Below, in pieces: positions 14,087 through 25,640 of a stretch of DNA of 64,000 nt. Within the stretch, counting starts at the first letter, position 1; every line of letters begins with the position of its first letter. A model generated the notes under the pieces. It was not told where the DNA came from. It was given only the letters and a program-made list of their open reading frames with translations, and made no database searches. This DNA is from Sphagnum compactum (lineage: Eukaryota; Bryophyta; Sphagnopsida; Sphagnales), in NCBI GenBank assembly GCA_965153455.1, contig OZ234493.1:7120213-7184212 (forward strand). The letters run 5' to 3'. The position numbers and the translations under genes are program-made.

Positions 14087-14296
14087 GTTACATCCTTCAA
14101 GCTTCAAGTGAAGTACCTAACTGAACTAACTTAGTTAACAAATTACATCCGACAAGCTTCTCGTGAAGGATGTAACTTTACCAACTTAGCTAACAAGTTA
14201 CATCCTTCAAGCTTCAAGTGAAGGACCTAACTGAACTAACTTAGTTAACAAATTACATCCAACAAGCTTCTCGTGAAGGATGTAACTTTACCAAGT
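14087..14296. repeat. 110-bp tandem duplication with internal inverted repeats
   Basis: Two near-identical direct copies start at 14087 and 14197. Each begins GTTACATCCTTCAAGC and ends with its reverse complement, CTTCTCGTGAAGGATGTAAC, so every unit is a potential hairpin. The second copy is truncated by unrelated sequence near 14296. Confidence 0.85.
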
Positions 14297-14460
14297 GGTG
14301 ATGCTTTTGCTATTGACTATTGTTATGGCTGTTGGTTATTGTTGATGGCTATAGAATATTGTTATGGCTATTGATTATTGGTTTTGGGTATTGGCTATTT
14401 TCAATGGCTATTGACTATTTGTTTTGGGTATTGGCTATAGGTATTGGTTATTTTAAGACT
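14297..14460. repeat. Degenerate GGCTATTG-type tandem array
   Basis: Short imperfect repeats of TATTGGCTATTG and GTTTTGGGTATTGG fill this stretch. It separates the 110-bp duplication from the telomere-like array. Confidence 0.6.
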
Positions 14461-15815
14461 TAATTTTTAGAGTTTAGGTTTGGGTCTTTTTGGATTTAAT
14501 TTTGGGGTTGAACAGGGGATGAACGTTCAAAGGTTAAATACTAGGGTTTAAGTTTTGAGGGTTCTAAGGTCTAAAATTTTAAATATAAATTTGGGCTTTT
14601 AAGGTTTCAATTTTAGAGTTTTGATTTTTTGGGGTTTTAGGGTTTGCTTGGATTTCTTAAAGTCTGAATTTTAGGGTTTGATTTTAAATTTTAGGCTTTC
14701 TACGATTTGAATTTCAAGGCTTTTTAGGGTTTGAAATTTAGGGTCTGGCTTTATGGTTTAGGAATTGAAATGGTAAGGTTTAAGGTTTATGAGTTTACTT
14801 TTTAAGGTTTCATTTTTAAAATTTAGTTTTGGGATTTTAAAAAGCTAATTTTTCGGTTTAGTGCTTAATTTTAGGGTTATGATTTTTGAAATATGATTTT
14901 CAGAATTTAGGGTTAGGGTTTAAAACATTAGGGTACAAACCATTAGGATTGTACCTTAACGTTTAATTTTGAAGTTTTAGGCTACATTTAATTTTGAAGT
15001 TTAGGGTCAGGGAGGGGTTAAAATATGATTTTTAAGGTTAGGGTTTAATTTTAAATGAAAGATGTTTGGGTTTTAAGGTTGGGGTTTAAGGTTTTAATGT
15101 TTGAATTTTATGGTTTTAGGTCTGATTTTTGGGGGTTAGGGTTAGGGTTTGGGTTTTGGGATTAGGGTTTTTAGGTCTGAATTTTTGGGTTTAAGTTTAA
15201 GGTTAACATTTTTAGGTCTGAAATTTTTAGGGTTTTTGGATTTAATTTTTGTGATTGGGTTAACATTTTTCAGGTTTGAATTTTAGGGCTTAGGTTTTGG
15301 GGTTAGGGTTAGGGTTTTAAAGTCTGAATTTCTAGGTTTAGGTTTAGCATTAATGTTTTCAGGTTTGAATTTTAGGGTTTTGAGTCTAGTTTTTGGGGTT
15401 AAGGTTAGCATTTTCAGGTCTGATTTTTAGGGTTTAGTTGTTGGGGTTTATGGTTAAGATTTTCAAGTTTAAATTTTAGGGTTTTGGGTTTGATTTTTGG
15501 GATTAGGGTTAGCATTTTCAGGTTTGAATTTTAGGGTTTAAATTCTAGGGGTTAGGATGTTCAAGTCTGAATTTTAGAATTTTGGGCATATGATTAAGAT
15601 GTAGGTTTTTGGGATTAGGGTTAGGGTTTTGGGTCTGATTTTTGGAATTAGGGTTAGCACTTTCAGCTCTAAAATTTAAGGTTTAGGATTTGGGAGTTAA
15701 ATTAGGGATTTCAAGTCTGAAATTTAAGGTTTAAGATCTTATTTTGGGGGTTATGATTAAGATGTAGGTTTTTGGTGTTAGGGTTAGGGTTTTCAGGTCT
15801 GATTTTTTGTTTTGC
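14460..15815. repeat. Long degenerate telomere-like (TTTAGGG-derived) array
   Basis: About 1.35 kb is dominated by words such as TTAGGGTTT, GGGTTAGGGTT and TTTTAGGGTTT, the plant telomere motif in degenerate form on the G-rich strand. From about 15200 a longer unit of roughly 50-60 bp is visible, with recurring CAGGTTTGAATTTTAGGG spaced at that distance. It looks like an old interstitial telomeric or minisatellite tract. No coding potential. Confidence 0.8.
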
Positions 15816-16429
15816 GTCATAATAAGTGTAGTTCTAGTTGTATTAAGCAGGTTGTCAAAGTTAATGTTTGAGTAGCATCTTTTGAATTTCATTTTTTATA
15901 ACATGATAATGTCACTATGTATGACGTGTCAAGAATTTTATGATAGTTATATGTTTTAAGCTAAGTAGGGCTGGAATTAGTACCAAAGTGAATGCGGTTG
16001 TAGAGTTTTCATGTTTGTAATAAGTAAAGATTTAGGTGATCAGAATCTAGTTTTTTGGATTTTGAAAACCACCTTGCTTCTTTTGTTATGTGTTGTATTT
16101 GCTTTGCAAGAAAGTTTATGTTTGGTTTTGTTTTTGTTTTGCAAGATGTATAGTACTTGGATTGTGTTGGGTAACATGTTTTTGTGTAGGTGAGTAGAAC
16201 TATGTTTAAATATGATGCACTAGATTTATGAATTTAATGTTGTTTAGTTTATATGCATTGATAGTGATGGTCATAGGCATCGATATTGGAGCACACAAGA
16301 CGCCTTCATATGGAACTAGTCGAAATTTGCATTATGTGATGATGCACTATTCATTGCATCATGCACCAACCATGCATTTGAGGATGAAATTTAATGGCCC
16401 ACACTTGAGGAGAGGGTTACCTTGAGTAT

Positions 16430-17045
16430 GCATTTGCAAGAGTTACTCAAGTGTATTGGGTTTATTGATGGCACTTTGATCAATATTCATAGGCCTTGGC
16501 AAAATGAAGCCCATCGCACATGGTTTAATGGGTAGAAAAAAGATATATGCAATGAACAACATGGTCGTTCTGAACCATCATAGGTTATTCATCTACATAG
16601 ACATTAGCAATCTTGGCTCCTACCATGATACATCTTTCGGCACTTGAGTGTTTACAAGAATTGGCGTTAATACTTCACCCATGGTGATGATTATTTTGGG
16701 TACTTGTTGGGAAATCCAAGCTATATGGGTGAAAGGATGTTTATTATGTAAAAGATAAGGCAATAGGAACTAACACTAATTGCTAGCCATGTTGTAATGC
16801 AAGTTTATAACAAGATACATGCAAGTTTTAAGGTGCAAGTAGAATGGGGCATAGTTGGGTTGAAAAGAAAGTCGAAGCACATCATGAAAAGGTTTGCTTC
16901 ACCAAAACTTAAATATTCACATATGTTTTAAGTCATAGCTCTCTTAATTATTTTCTTGCACAAGAGATGCATAAACCTCACATATGAAATCATTAATGAT
17001 TATAATGCTAACCCAACTACACATGGTTGGGCTAGGAACTTCTAG
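16430..17045 (+). pseudogene. PIF/Harbinger-type DDE transposase relic
   Basis: Translating across frames recovers a chain typical of plant PIF/Harbinger transposases: GFIDGTLINIHRPW, EAHRTWFNG, then a YxxNWRxYFTHGDDYF-like block, LLGNPSYMGERMF, VEWGIVGLKRKSKHIMKRF and HKRCINLTYEIIND. The first Asp of the DDE triad sits in FIDGT. Stops and frameshifts occur between the blocks, so no functional protein can be made. Terminal inverted repeats were not identified, so the element boundaries are unknown. Confidence 0.75.
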
Positions 17046-20000
17046 TTATAGGTGCAAAATATTTTAAACCTTTTATTTCAATTCTTCTTTTATATAACAC
17101 CTAGCTTTCTAATTGCTTTCTAATTATTAATCTTCACTTTATTCAACCTTTAAGTCATTGTTGATCTCCACCTTGCCAACTAGGAAGGCATCAAGATTGG
17201 ATTGTGAAAATTGTTGAGAAATGGGATGCCATTGTTGCCATGCTCCTAGACTTTATAACATTTTTAATTTTGTCATTGATTTCTCACCATCACTTCCAGA
17301 TGGGTAGAATCCAAGATGGGCCGGGGTTAAATGTAAGGGTTGTTGGTTCAAGAGAGCTAGATGATGGGGTTTTAGGTTTAGGTACAGGTGCCCCCATCAA
17401 TCAGACTTTGATGTCTTTTCAAGACATTCCTTGTTGCATGCCCATCTATGGCTCTCAAACATTCCAACATTTGATCAGATTGTAGTGTTGTTTTCTCCAA
17501 ACTTTCTTGATTTGGAATTCCTATTTTTAATTCCTTCAAAATGTTTTGTAATCGGTGTTTGAAGGTTTCCTCCACAAGGTATGAATTAGGATAAGTCATT
17601 TGATAGTTAATGTATAATTGCTTCCACATAGAAGCAATAAAAAATTGAACAAACCTTATTCTTGCCCAAGTTATAATTTGCAAGTGTAAGTTATAAAAAA
17701 ATTGCCATGGTGTTGAGCTAGATAGAAATCACAAGTTACCTTGGTACTTTATTCTTCCAAAGGGCTTTAGCTTTATGCAACACCATAGACTTAAATATTT
17801 GTGTTTCTAGTACATATGGTTTTGATTATATGTTTGCCTAAAATTCAACCATCCCTAGAAACATGCACAAAAAAAATGGATGATTCACCTTCAGATCTCC
17901 ATACGTAATCATTGGCTTAAGAGTCATTGGACATGACTAAAATTAGTAATTGATGCTACTAAAAAAATCATTGGATTCAATGACCAAGTTTTAGTCATTC
18001 GACTTTCGACCCAAATAATCATTAGAAACAAGGTTTGGAAATAAAAAATTGGAAGTCAAAGTGAAGATAGTAGCATATGCTTTTGAGCTTCAAACCGTGC
18101 ATGTGGGTTTATAGTTTTTTTAGAGACTCGTAAATTGCAAATTCATCTTTAATTAAATATTTATTGAGTTGCAAAATTTGGGGTTTTATTTCAATGCCAT
18201 ATTCATATTCACACACATCGAATCCATAAGAAACTTCAAGTCTTTTTGGTTACAAACCAAAAGTTAGGATTTCGAGAATATGTAAATACCCATACACATT
18301 AAGTTTTTTTAAAATTCAAATCTTATTGAGCTACAAAGCCAAAAAAAGGTTTAAGAGTGCATTTGAGAACCCATACATATGAAAACTAGCTAGCTATGTG
18401 AAAAGCTCAAAAATCATAGGAAGTTTCAAACCCAACCTTCAAACTAAAATTTCAAATGTTTGGATCATCTAGGAAGCAAAGCTTTAAAGAATGAACTTTA
18501 AATTGCAAACATCGTTTCAAAAACCATTGCAAAAATCCTTGGGCAACAATATTGCATCAATAAAACGCATTGTAATGTTTCACAATGTTTAGGGCATGCC
18601 ATTCAAGGGACTCGCCCACAACTTTATGCCACACATGATTTATTCAACAAAGGTGTTAGATCATACACAAGTCCATAAGCAATTTTGGGAATATATGTTT
18701 AGTCATGAATGCACCTATTAGAGGAGGCAATAGATGTTTTAGGTATTTTGTAAGTTTTTCATGGCTATGGGGGACGTTGAGGGTTAAGGTTTTGGAGTAC
18801 AAAGAACAATTTTTGGAATTTGTGGAGGCAAAAAAAAGTTTTCAAGTTTTTGAAACAAGACAAGTTTTGTTTCTAGTCTTGGAGGCTCAACGTTGGTTTA
18901 GTTCAAAGATTTTTTCGGCCACCCACCAACTAAGGTTTGGAAAAAATTACAACCCGTTTGGCAACATGTGAAGAAAGACCACAATAGGAGAAATGCCAAA
19001 AAGAAAGGTTCTAAGTGAGACCAGTAAAAAAAACTCTTCCTCTTCTTATGTACCAAAACCATCTTGGTGTATGTTGGGTTAAACCTCACCTTAAAATATG
19101 TTGCAAGTTTGGATTGTTGTTGCAAAGCCTTGGATAAGAAGCTACTCCTCATAACATCTTAAAGTTCGCAAGTCTCAAAAGCTTGTCCATGCCACAAGCT
19201 TCCAAAAACGGCTTCCTCCATACTCTTGCTGACCATCTTGATAAGTCTTAGAAGCTTTGGCGACGACAAAACTTAGACGATGGTGAAACTTATGTGAGTG
19301 TAAAGGAAGGGTGATGAGACACCAGATTTTGTAGGGCGAAACATGAGTAAAAAACTGATAGAGTGCTTTTGGAGTTGATACGAGCACAGACACAAGCGAG
19401 GACAATCAAGGTGCGAGTGCAGAGGTAAGGTGAGGCTTTTGTGCTACAGCTCTTCCAAGAGCATCTCAGGCAGTTGCAGGAAATTTGGATGAAGTCTGCA
19501 TCATAGTGGAGTGAAAAGGAAAATGTGTGCTGTTGCCAAAGTGATGATGATCCAAAAAAAGATTCAACCAAATTTGGCTAAAATCTGAATGTGAAAATAA
19601 TTTTTTAAAACTTCCTCCTACATTTTTGGCTATCTACTTGATTCATGTTAAGAAATATGGCAATTAAAGAAATTGGGTCAAGTTCTGGCTATTGAAAATC
19701 TCAAAAGCATGTGATTTTAGCACTTTTATATTTTTAATATATGTTTGGCCATATATAGCCAGGCTAAAGAGAGGCTGGTGAAGGTCCATATAGACAATAG
19801 AATCAAACTTTGAGGGTTGATCTGCCTTAGGGTAGACTGGCTGGTGTTCGAACACTTAAGGTAGGGTTTTGCTCATGGTTTTTGCAGGAGGGTCCCATTG
19901 TTTATGGTGTCCAAAAAATAGATGGAACACTCTTCTTGACGCATCTGTTGCACTAAAAATTGGCAAAAATGGATTAAATGTGAGAAAATTACAACGCTTC

Positions 20001-20940
20001 AAAATAGGTGGGGTTGATTTTACAGAAAATTCTCGATTGTTCAGCTTCATAGCCTATTTTCACACCCCTCCAAAAATTCTTACATATTACTACGTTGCCT
20101 TTAGAGTTACAACATGATTTGCAGAGCTTAAGATGGTGATTTTAGAGAAGTTTAAATCACTCAATTTGAACCAAAAAGAAATTGAGAAAGTTCGACGTAG
20201 CAGGAGAGGTCAAAATGAAAAAAAACACATTTTGCAATTCGAAGAAACAGCTTATTTTCTTTACTGCTCTTTGGCTTTGTATTTCAAAGATGATTTGTAG
20301 AGTTTAAGAAGATGCCCCCAGAACATTTTAAATCAATTGGAATGGAGAAGAATTGAGAAAGATTTGCCAAAGTGTTTGGTGATAAGCTAGTGTTTGGTGG
20401 AGGGCATGTCTACCATAATCGGAGTTTTGTTTTTCAATTGTATGATGTAGCTGAAGTGGCAATCGTCCATAAGATGATTTAGCCAGATTTGGTGATAAGA
20501 AAATATGAAAGTTAAAACCTTTTAAACATCCTTTTATATTTTGGCTACCTGATGGAGCTTAGGATGGAATGTGGCGATTTTGTTGAAAAATTAGATTCTT
20601 TTTCGAGATTTGGCCACTTAAAAACAAAAAAATTTGGCCAATTTGAAAAAGAAATCGCCATTTGGCGAAATTTCGCCCCAAAAACGAACCCTGGCCCTAA
20701 CAGACATGCAGCAAAGGACGCCTCCAGGGAGTTGTTTCCTAACCAGACACACACTTGGGGGGCCACGAAGCAGATTTTGTTGCATTGTCTTGTCAATTTT
20801 ATTTTTTCTTTGTAGGGTTATATGAAAAATGAAGGGATTTAGGAAATGGGTCGATCTCCGATTACGATTTCATTGGTGCCAGTAATTGCAGCAAATTATT
20901 AGAAACAGCTGCTGCGTTTTTTCTCGTTCTCTTCAAAGCT
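17046..20940. other. Intergenic region with dispersed repeats, no intact gene
   Basis: AT-rich. Open frames at 17204-17485 (+), 17378-17683 (-), 18705-18971 (+) and 19290-19571 (-) have no recognisable domain. Between about 19560 and 20600 it holds at least two copies of a dispersed repeat with the words TAGCCAAA and ATATAGAAGGAT (here as reverse complement), listed separately. The last 200 bases before 20941 are the likely 5' flank of the MTP8-like gene. Confidence 0.5.
19560..20560 (-). repeat. Copies of an unassigned dispersed repeat (TAGCCAAA family)
   Basis: Two segments share the signature, read on the minus strand, of TAGCCAAAAATxTAGxAGGA: one near 19605-19635 and one near 20518-20553. 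A flanking block at about 20445-20495 (ATGATTTAGCCAGATTTGG) matches 57055-57110 in inverted orientation. Related copies lie at 33440-33580, 40960-41045, 48780-48820 and 56860-57115. No protein or terminal repeat was recognised, so a nonautonomous element is only a guess. Confidence 0.55.
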
Positions 20941-23900
20941 ATGGCGGAAGAAGTGCACTCTCGATTGCTGCAGCACAGTGACAGTGGCCATGGCGGAGAG
21001 ATTATTAGCATTGAGGAACGACAACATGGGAGCTCCAGTGATGGAGGTGTGTTTCTGTCAGATTTACCGCAGGCTAAGGGCAGATGGCAGTTCAAGTACC
21101 ATCACAAGCTCTTGAGTAGCAAAGATTTCCAGGACTCCATTGCTCATACTGAAGGTAAGAGGGTTTCTTTTCTTGGCTATAAACCCTAGCTTTGTAGAGT
21201 AGCAGCAAGCAATGTCGGCTGAATGAATGAAGTTGAGGAATTGGCGAAGAAACTGAAAGAAGAGGGAGAGATGCTGGAGAAGAATGTGTTTTAGGATTGA
21301 AAATGCGGCGTGGTTGTATGCAGTCCGGCGACAGTACAACAGAAGGCAAAGAGATGTAATTGAATATTTCAAAAATGTCGACTCGAATCCAGTGGGAGCG
21401 ACTGGCACTAGTGGTGAAGAGCGGCATGAAGGACTTGCAATCAACCTCTCAAATGCGACAAACGTCGTTCTCCTTATTATCAAGGTGATTGCATCCTTTT
21501 TAAGCTCTTGAGAAGCTCATTCCTTGAAAAAGTTGTTTGATGGAAATGATTATCATGGTGGAAAGAACCTTGAGAATGTCTCTGTCCAACCAATTCACAT
21601 AGTTCCATGCCTCTCAAGGTTCTTTCCACCATGGTAATCATGGAACAATAATCCTTGGAAACATAGGAATAATGTGATCAATTTGTATATGTCCCCGAGA
21701 AACTATCTATGTTGGACCCTAATAATCTGTTGGAGTATGGGAGATGGCTAGAGTCTTCTTCATGCTGAATTTTTCTGTGGAGGAGGTGATGGTTCTTACA
21801 GGAAGAACCTTGTCACAGCTCCATGATCAATACTTGTGCCCTAAAGCATAAATAATAGATTTATAGCAAAAGGAACATGTTTATTCTTGTTGACAGACAC
21901 AATGTTATGTTTCTTGGACTATTATGAGCTTCTCCCTACCACAATGTGATTGAATATTGTTTGAACGTCTGTCGTCTCCTATCCTCAACCCCCTAATTAC
22001 AAATGTTGAGGTTTTCTGCTGAGTTGAACATAGGGGATAATAAGATGGTAGTCACATGTGCAGATTATTGCTTCAATAAAGAGTAGGTCATTAGCCATAG
22101 TGGCATCAACATTGGAGTCGTTGCTGGACCTGATAGCAGGGGTCATCCTTTTGTTTACAAGGTGGTCCATGAAGCGTGAGAATGTTTACAAATACCCAAT
22201 CGGCAAGCTTCGTGTTCAACCAGTCGGCATTGTTATTTTTGCTGCTATCATGGCCACACTTGGTATGCTTGATGCCTCTTAACCCTTTCGTCTCTTCTTC
22301 TGTGTCCATGAGGCACTCCTTTTTGCTACTTTATCGAGCACTCATATCTTTCTTTTTGTTTTCACATGTGTTATCAGCTCATGTCATTACTAACTCTGCA
22401 AATCTTTGTTCTGAGCTAATACATTACTGCTTAAATGTGTCATGCATGTGTAAAATTGTTGTGTCTTCATAAGGTGACTTATTCTTGAACAGCACCATGA
22501 AACTTTGGTGAACATTTCACATATACCATAAACATAGTTACAAAGCATGTTGACATTGGGTTATGTAGCCATGTCATGCACAAATTGAACTAACAACTTG
22601 GTACTCTATATCTACTAGCAGAAGTTCCATTGAGATGGTTGCTTTTTGTTTACTGTATTTTTTGGCAGGGATGCAGGTGCTGGTAACAGCAGGTGAGCAA
22701 CTGGTGGAAGGCAAAACAAGACACAAGATGAACAGTGGAGAGCTGACATGGCTCATAGCTGTTATGAGTGTGGCCATTATTGCTAAGGGTGCTCTATATT
22801 TCTACTGCCGCAGTTTCAAGAGTCAAATTGTCCATGCCTACTCTTTGGTAAATGAAAGTTGGCAACCCATTGGATACATCAGAAGACTTACTGTGAATGT
22901 TATTAACTCTTGCTAAGTGGGATACTTGCAATTAGACCTCCTCAAGGCTCATTGATCTGGGGGTCTACACAACTATAGGCTTCTTTAGTATGAAGCAAAT
23001 TCACAGTTTTGACATCTGAAGATGAAGGTCCTGCCTCACAAGGATTGCTTGCACAAAAATATTTGATTCTAGAATTTTGGTATTTTGGTTACAGTATGTT
23101 CCTTACAGAGTTGTAGTCATGCAGGACCACAATTTTGATATGCTCACCAACATAGCAGGTCTAGGAGCAGCACTTTTGGCTGACCAATTCTATTGGTGGA
23201 TTGACCCAGTTGGTGCCATGATTCTTGCTATTTACACTATTGTTGAATGGTCCAAAACTGTGCTCGAAAATGCTGGTACTTTATGCTTTTCTCACTGCCA
23301 TGCTCAAGGGGTCATCCTCTGCAACCTAATGAAGTGTTTTGTCCATAGCTCAGGCAATGTTACGAGTGGGCAAACATGTCTCTTGAGTCATCATGCAATG
23401 TGATTTCCAACTAGGTGGATGTGCCTACTGGTGCTGTAAGAATAGTTGTGAGTCCTTTGACAAGTTTTTCATTTCTACAACATGGATCTGGTGATGAATG
23501 AAGAGTGAAGAGCAAAGTTCTTCTGCAGGATTGAGATGTCAATTATCTGGTGGTATCAAACACAAATCTGTCTTCTGTGATGAATGCAGCATCATTGGTC
23601 GGGCATGCAGCTCCACCTGAGTTCATACAAAAGGTGACAGTGATTACTATCAATCATGACTCCCGCATCAAGCGCATTGACACAGTGCGGGCATACACAT
23701 TTGGAAGCCTTTATTTTGTGGAGGTGTGAATACTCTCTGCAATTTTCTGTACTGGTCTATTACTGTGAATGCATCTATTTTTCTCCCTTGTTTACTTCTG
23801 AAACAAAGAAAAATTGTCCCAATAAGGGAGTTCTGTATGTCATGTTATGTTTGTCATCAGTGATTCACACATTGATTTAAGTGTGGCATTAAAACCAGGT

Positions 23901-24075
23901 GGACATCGAGCTACCAGAAGTGATGCCATTGAAGGAGGCACATGATATTGGGGAAGATTTACAAACAGAACTGGAGGCATTGCCAGAGGTTGAGCGAGCT
24001 TATGTGCATCTTGACTATGAGTCAAGACATCCACCAGAACATAAAGTGCATGTCAAAGCATTACCAACCACATAG
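20941..24075 (+). CDS. MTP8: MTP8-like cation diffusion facilitator (Mn-type), seven exons
   Basis: Membrane metal/H+ antiporter. The MTP8 clade moves Mn (and Fe) into vacuole or Golgi-related compartments. Exons: 20941-21154, 21324-21484, 22064-22262, 22669-22847, 23125-23275, 23590-23723, 23899-24075. All are GT-AG and in phase, giving 404 residues, the usual MTP8-11 length. The exon 2 start at 21324 (acceptor TGTATGCAG) keeps [16 protein letters not shown] in frame; the closer AG at 21293-21294 would shift it. Seen: [17 protein letters not shown] (TM2), [19 protein letters not shown] (252-256, TM5), [29 protein letters not shown] and a cytoplasmic C domain ending [20 protein letters not shown]. 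Clade assignment rests on the WWIDP and VDIELPE...PLKEAH blocks. Odd: the TM2 metal site is E143xxxD147 instead of the canonical DxxxD. Confidence 0.92.
21546..21641. repeat. Near-perfect 30-bp inverted repeat (hairpin) in MTP8-like intron 2
   Basis: Left arm 21546-21575 and right arm 21612-21641 are reverse complements with a single mismatch, separated by 36 bases. The arm core is GGTGGAAAGAACCTTGAG. The transcript would fold into a stem of about 30 bp. It could be a foldback element, a templated inverted duplication or a small-RNA precursor-like hairpin. Confidence 0.85.
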
Positions 24076-25190
24076 TGACAGCGCATTTCTCCAAGGGCAG
24101 GCAATGTCCACAGATAGAAGATGAGTAATTGCTTTAAGATCTAGACCTGACACAGTAGCTTCCCCAATGCTCTTGGTGAGTTAAAACAGTATGTTAGTAC
24201 CATCAGAGGTATCGCCCGTGGGCACAGCCCTTTATCAAGATGCTTCTCATGGTGAGGACACAAGCCTTTGTGAGGTTGTGCTGTGGGAAAAGGGAGTTTG
24301 AACAGATCAGGTCTGGACTCTAGACTTACATTCACTGCATATTGGGGCACAGATCTTGCAGTTTGTGCTCTCAATCTGTCTCCTTGTCAATTGAATGCTG
24401 TCAGTGCCCCTTTTGTTTCCTCAAACCACAATCCAGTTGGCTCAGATGGCCATGAGCTATAAACAACCAATGTGGGCTGTTTCCCCTGGTAATCCCATAG
24501 TTGTCAGCATTTCCTTCTTGGCTTGTGTGACATGGCCAACAACCAATCTGAGAAAAGCCTGTATACAAAGTCCATTTCTTGACATTGGTGGGCTGGGTAT
24601 ATGTGGACTCGGGTGGCATGGTGTTGGCCTGTAAGCCTCCCCTTGTCGTGTTGTGGATATGGTGACTTGGGTTGCATGGCGTTGGGCGTTAAGCTTCCCA
24701 ATAACACCACCGCAGCCTTCCCCATGTCAATCATCATGCTACTGTCAATCATCTATGACTAGCACCAACCAAGAACACAGAATAAACCAGATTGCTTCTC
24801 TGCAGTACACTAGTTCCTGCTCAATTTCCTAGACTACCCCAAGTGCACCCTGATTATGAAAACATGATTAGTTTTCATGAATACTGATATTGATCCTTAA
24901 TCCTCAGTTGGACCTAACCAAATTTGACAGAGGTATGTTCTCTTGTTCACTCAGTTTGTGTGCGGCTTGAATTGATCAGTTTAGATCAGCAAGCTGGGGC
25001 AAGAGGGAGTCACTGAAGTGCTTTATTGTTCACTAAATCAATTTGTAACCTTCTCATATATGTTCCATGATCTATGTTGAAGCACAATGAAAATTCAATT
25101 ACAAACATGCATAAGCAAAAGAACATGTAACAGACATGTAACTATTTGTTGACAATGTTTGACCAACAATAAGTTTTTAAACTTATGTAA
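24076..25190. other. 3' flank of the MTP8-like gene, no gene recognised
   Basis: Only short ORFs are present. A diverged direct duplication of about 45 bp occurs at roughly 24600-24645 and 24655-24700 (GGCATGGTGTTGG versus TGCATGGCGTTGG, each followed by TAAGC). Otherwise unique sequence with no recognisable product. Confidence 0.45.
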
Positions 25191-25194
25191 GAAT

Positions 25195-25640
25195 CCATGG
25201 GATAGCCCCTAGGTAGGCCTATGTAGACATTAACAAGCCTAGGTAGACCTTAATTAACCCCTATGTAGGCTTAGATAGCCCTTAGACTGAGACCTATGTA
25301 GCCCTTATGTAAGCTTAAGTAGACCTAGATATGTAGATAATTAACCCCTAGGTAGGCCATGGACAAATCTAGGTAACCCTTCAGGGTAGCCCTTACATGA
25401 CCCCTAGTTAGCCTATAGTATCCCCTAGGTAATTTAACTACTTTTAAGTAGCCTTTATTTAGGCCTAGGTAGTCCCTAAGTAGTTCTAGTTAGGCCTTAG
25501 ATAACCTTTATATAGGCTTTAAATAGCCTTTAGGTAGGCCTCTATGCCTTAGATAGCCCTAGGTAAACCCTGTAAGTAACCCCTAGGTAGTACTTAGGCC
25601 TTCAATATTTTAAATAGCTTCTGGGTAGCCCTAGCATTAC
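25195..25640. repeat. Degenerate CCTAGGTAG-type array
   Basis: About 440 bp are built from irregularly spaced variants of CCTAGGTAGGCC, TAGCCCTTA and AGGTAACCC, with palindromic CCTAGG cores. Spacing varies from about 10 to 25 bp, so this is an old, scrambled simple satellite rather than a clean tandem array. Confidence 0.75.

Noticed and set aside
21284-21322. Upstream extension of MTP8-like exon 2 (frame [12 protein letters not shown])
   Set aside because: In frame but the strong acceptor at 21322-21323 joins in phase to exon 1 and gives a family-like product; the extension has no similarity to MTP proteins.
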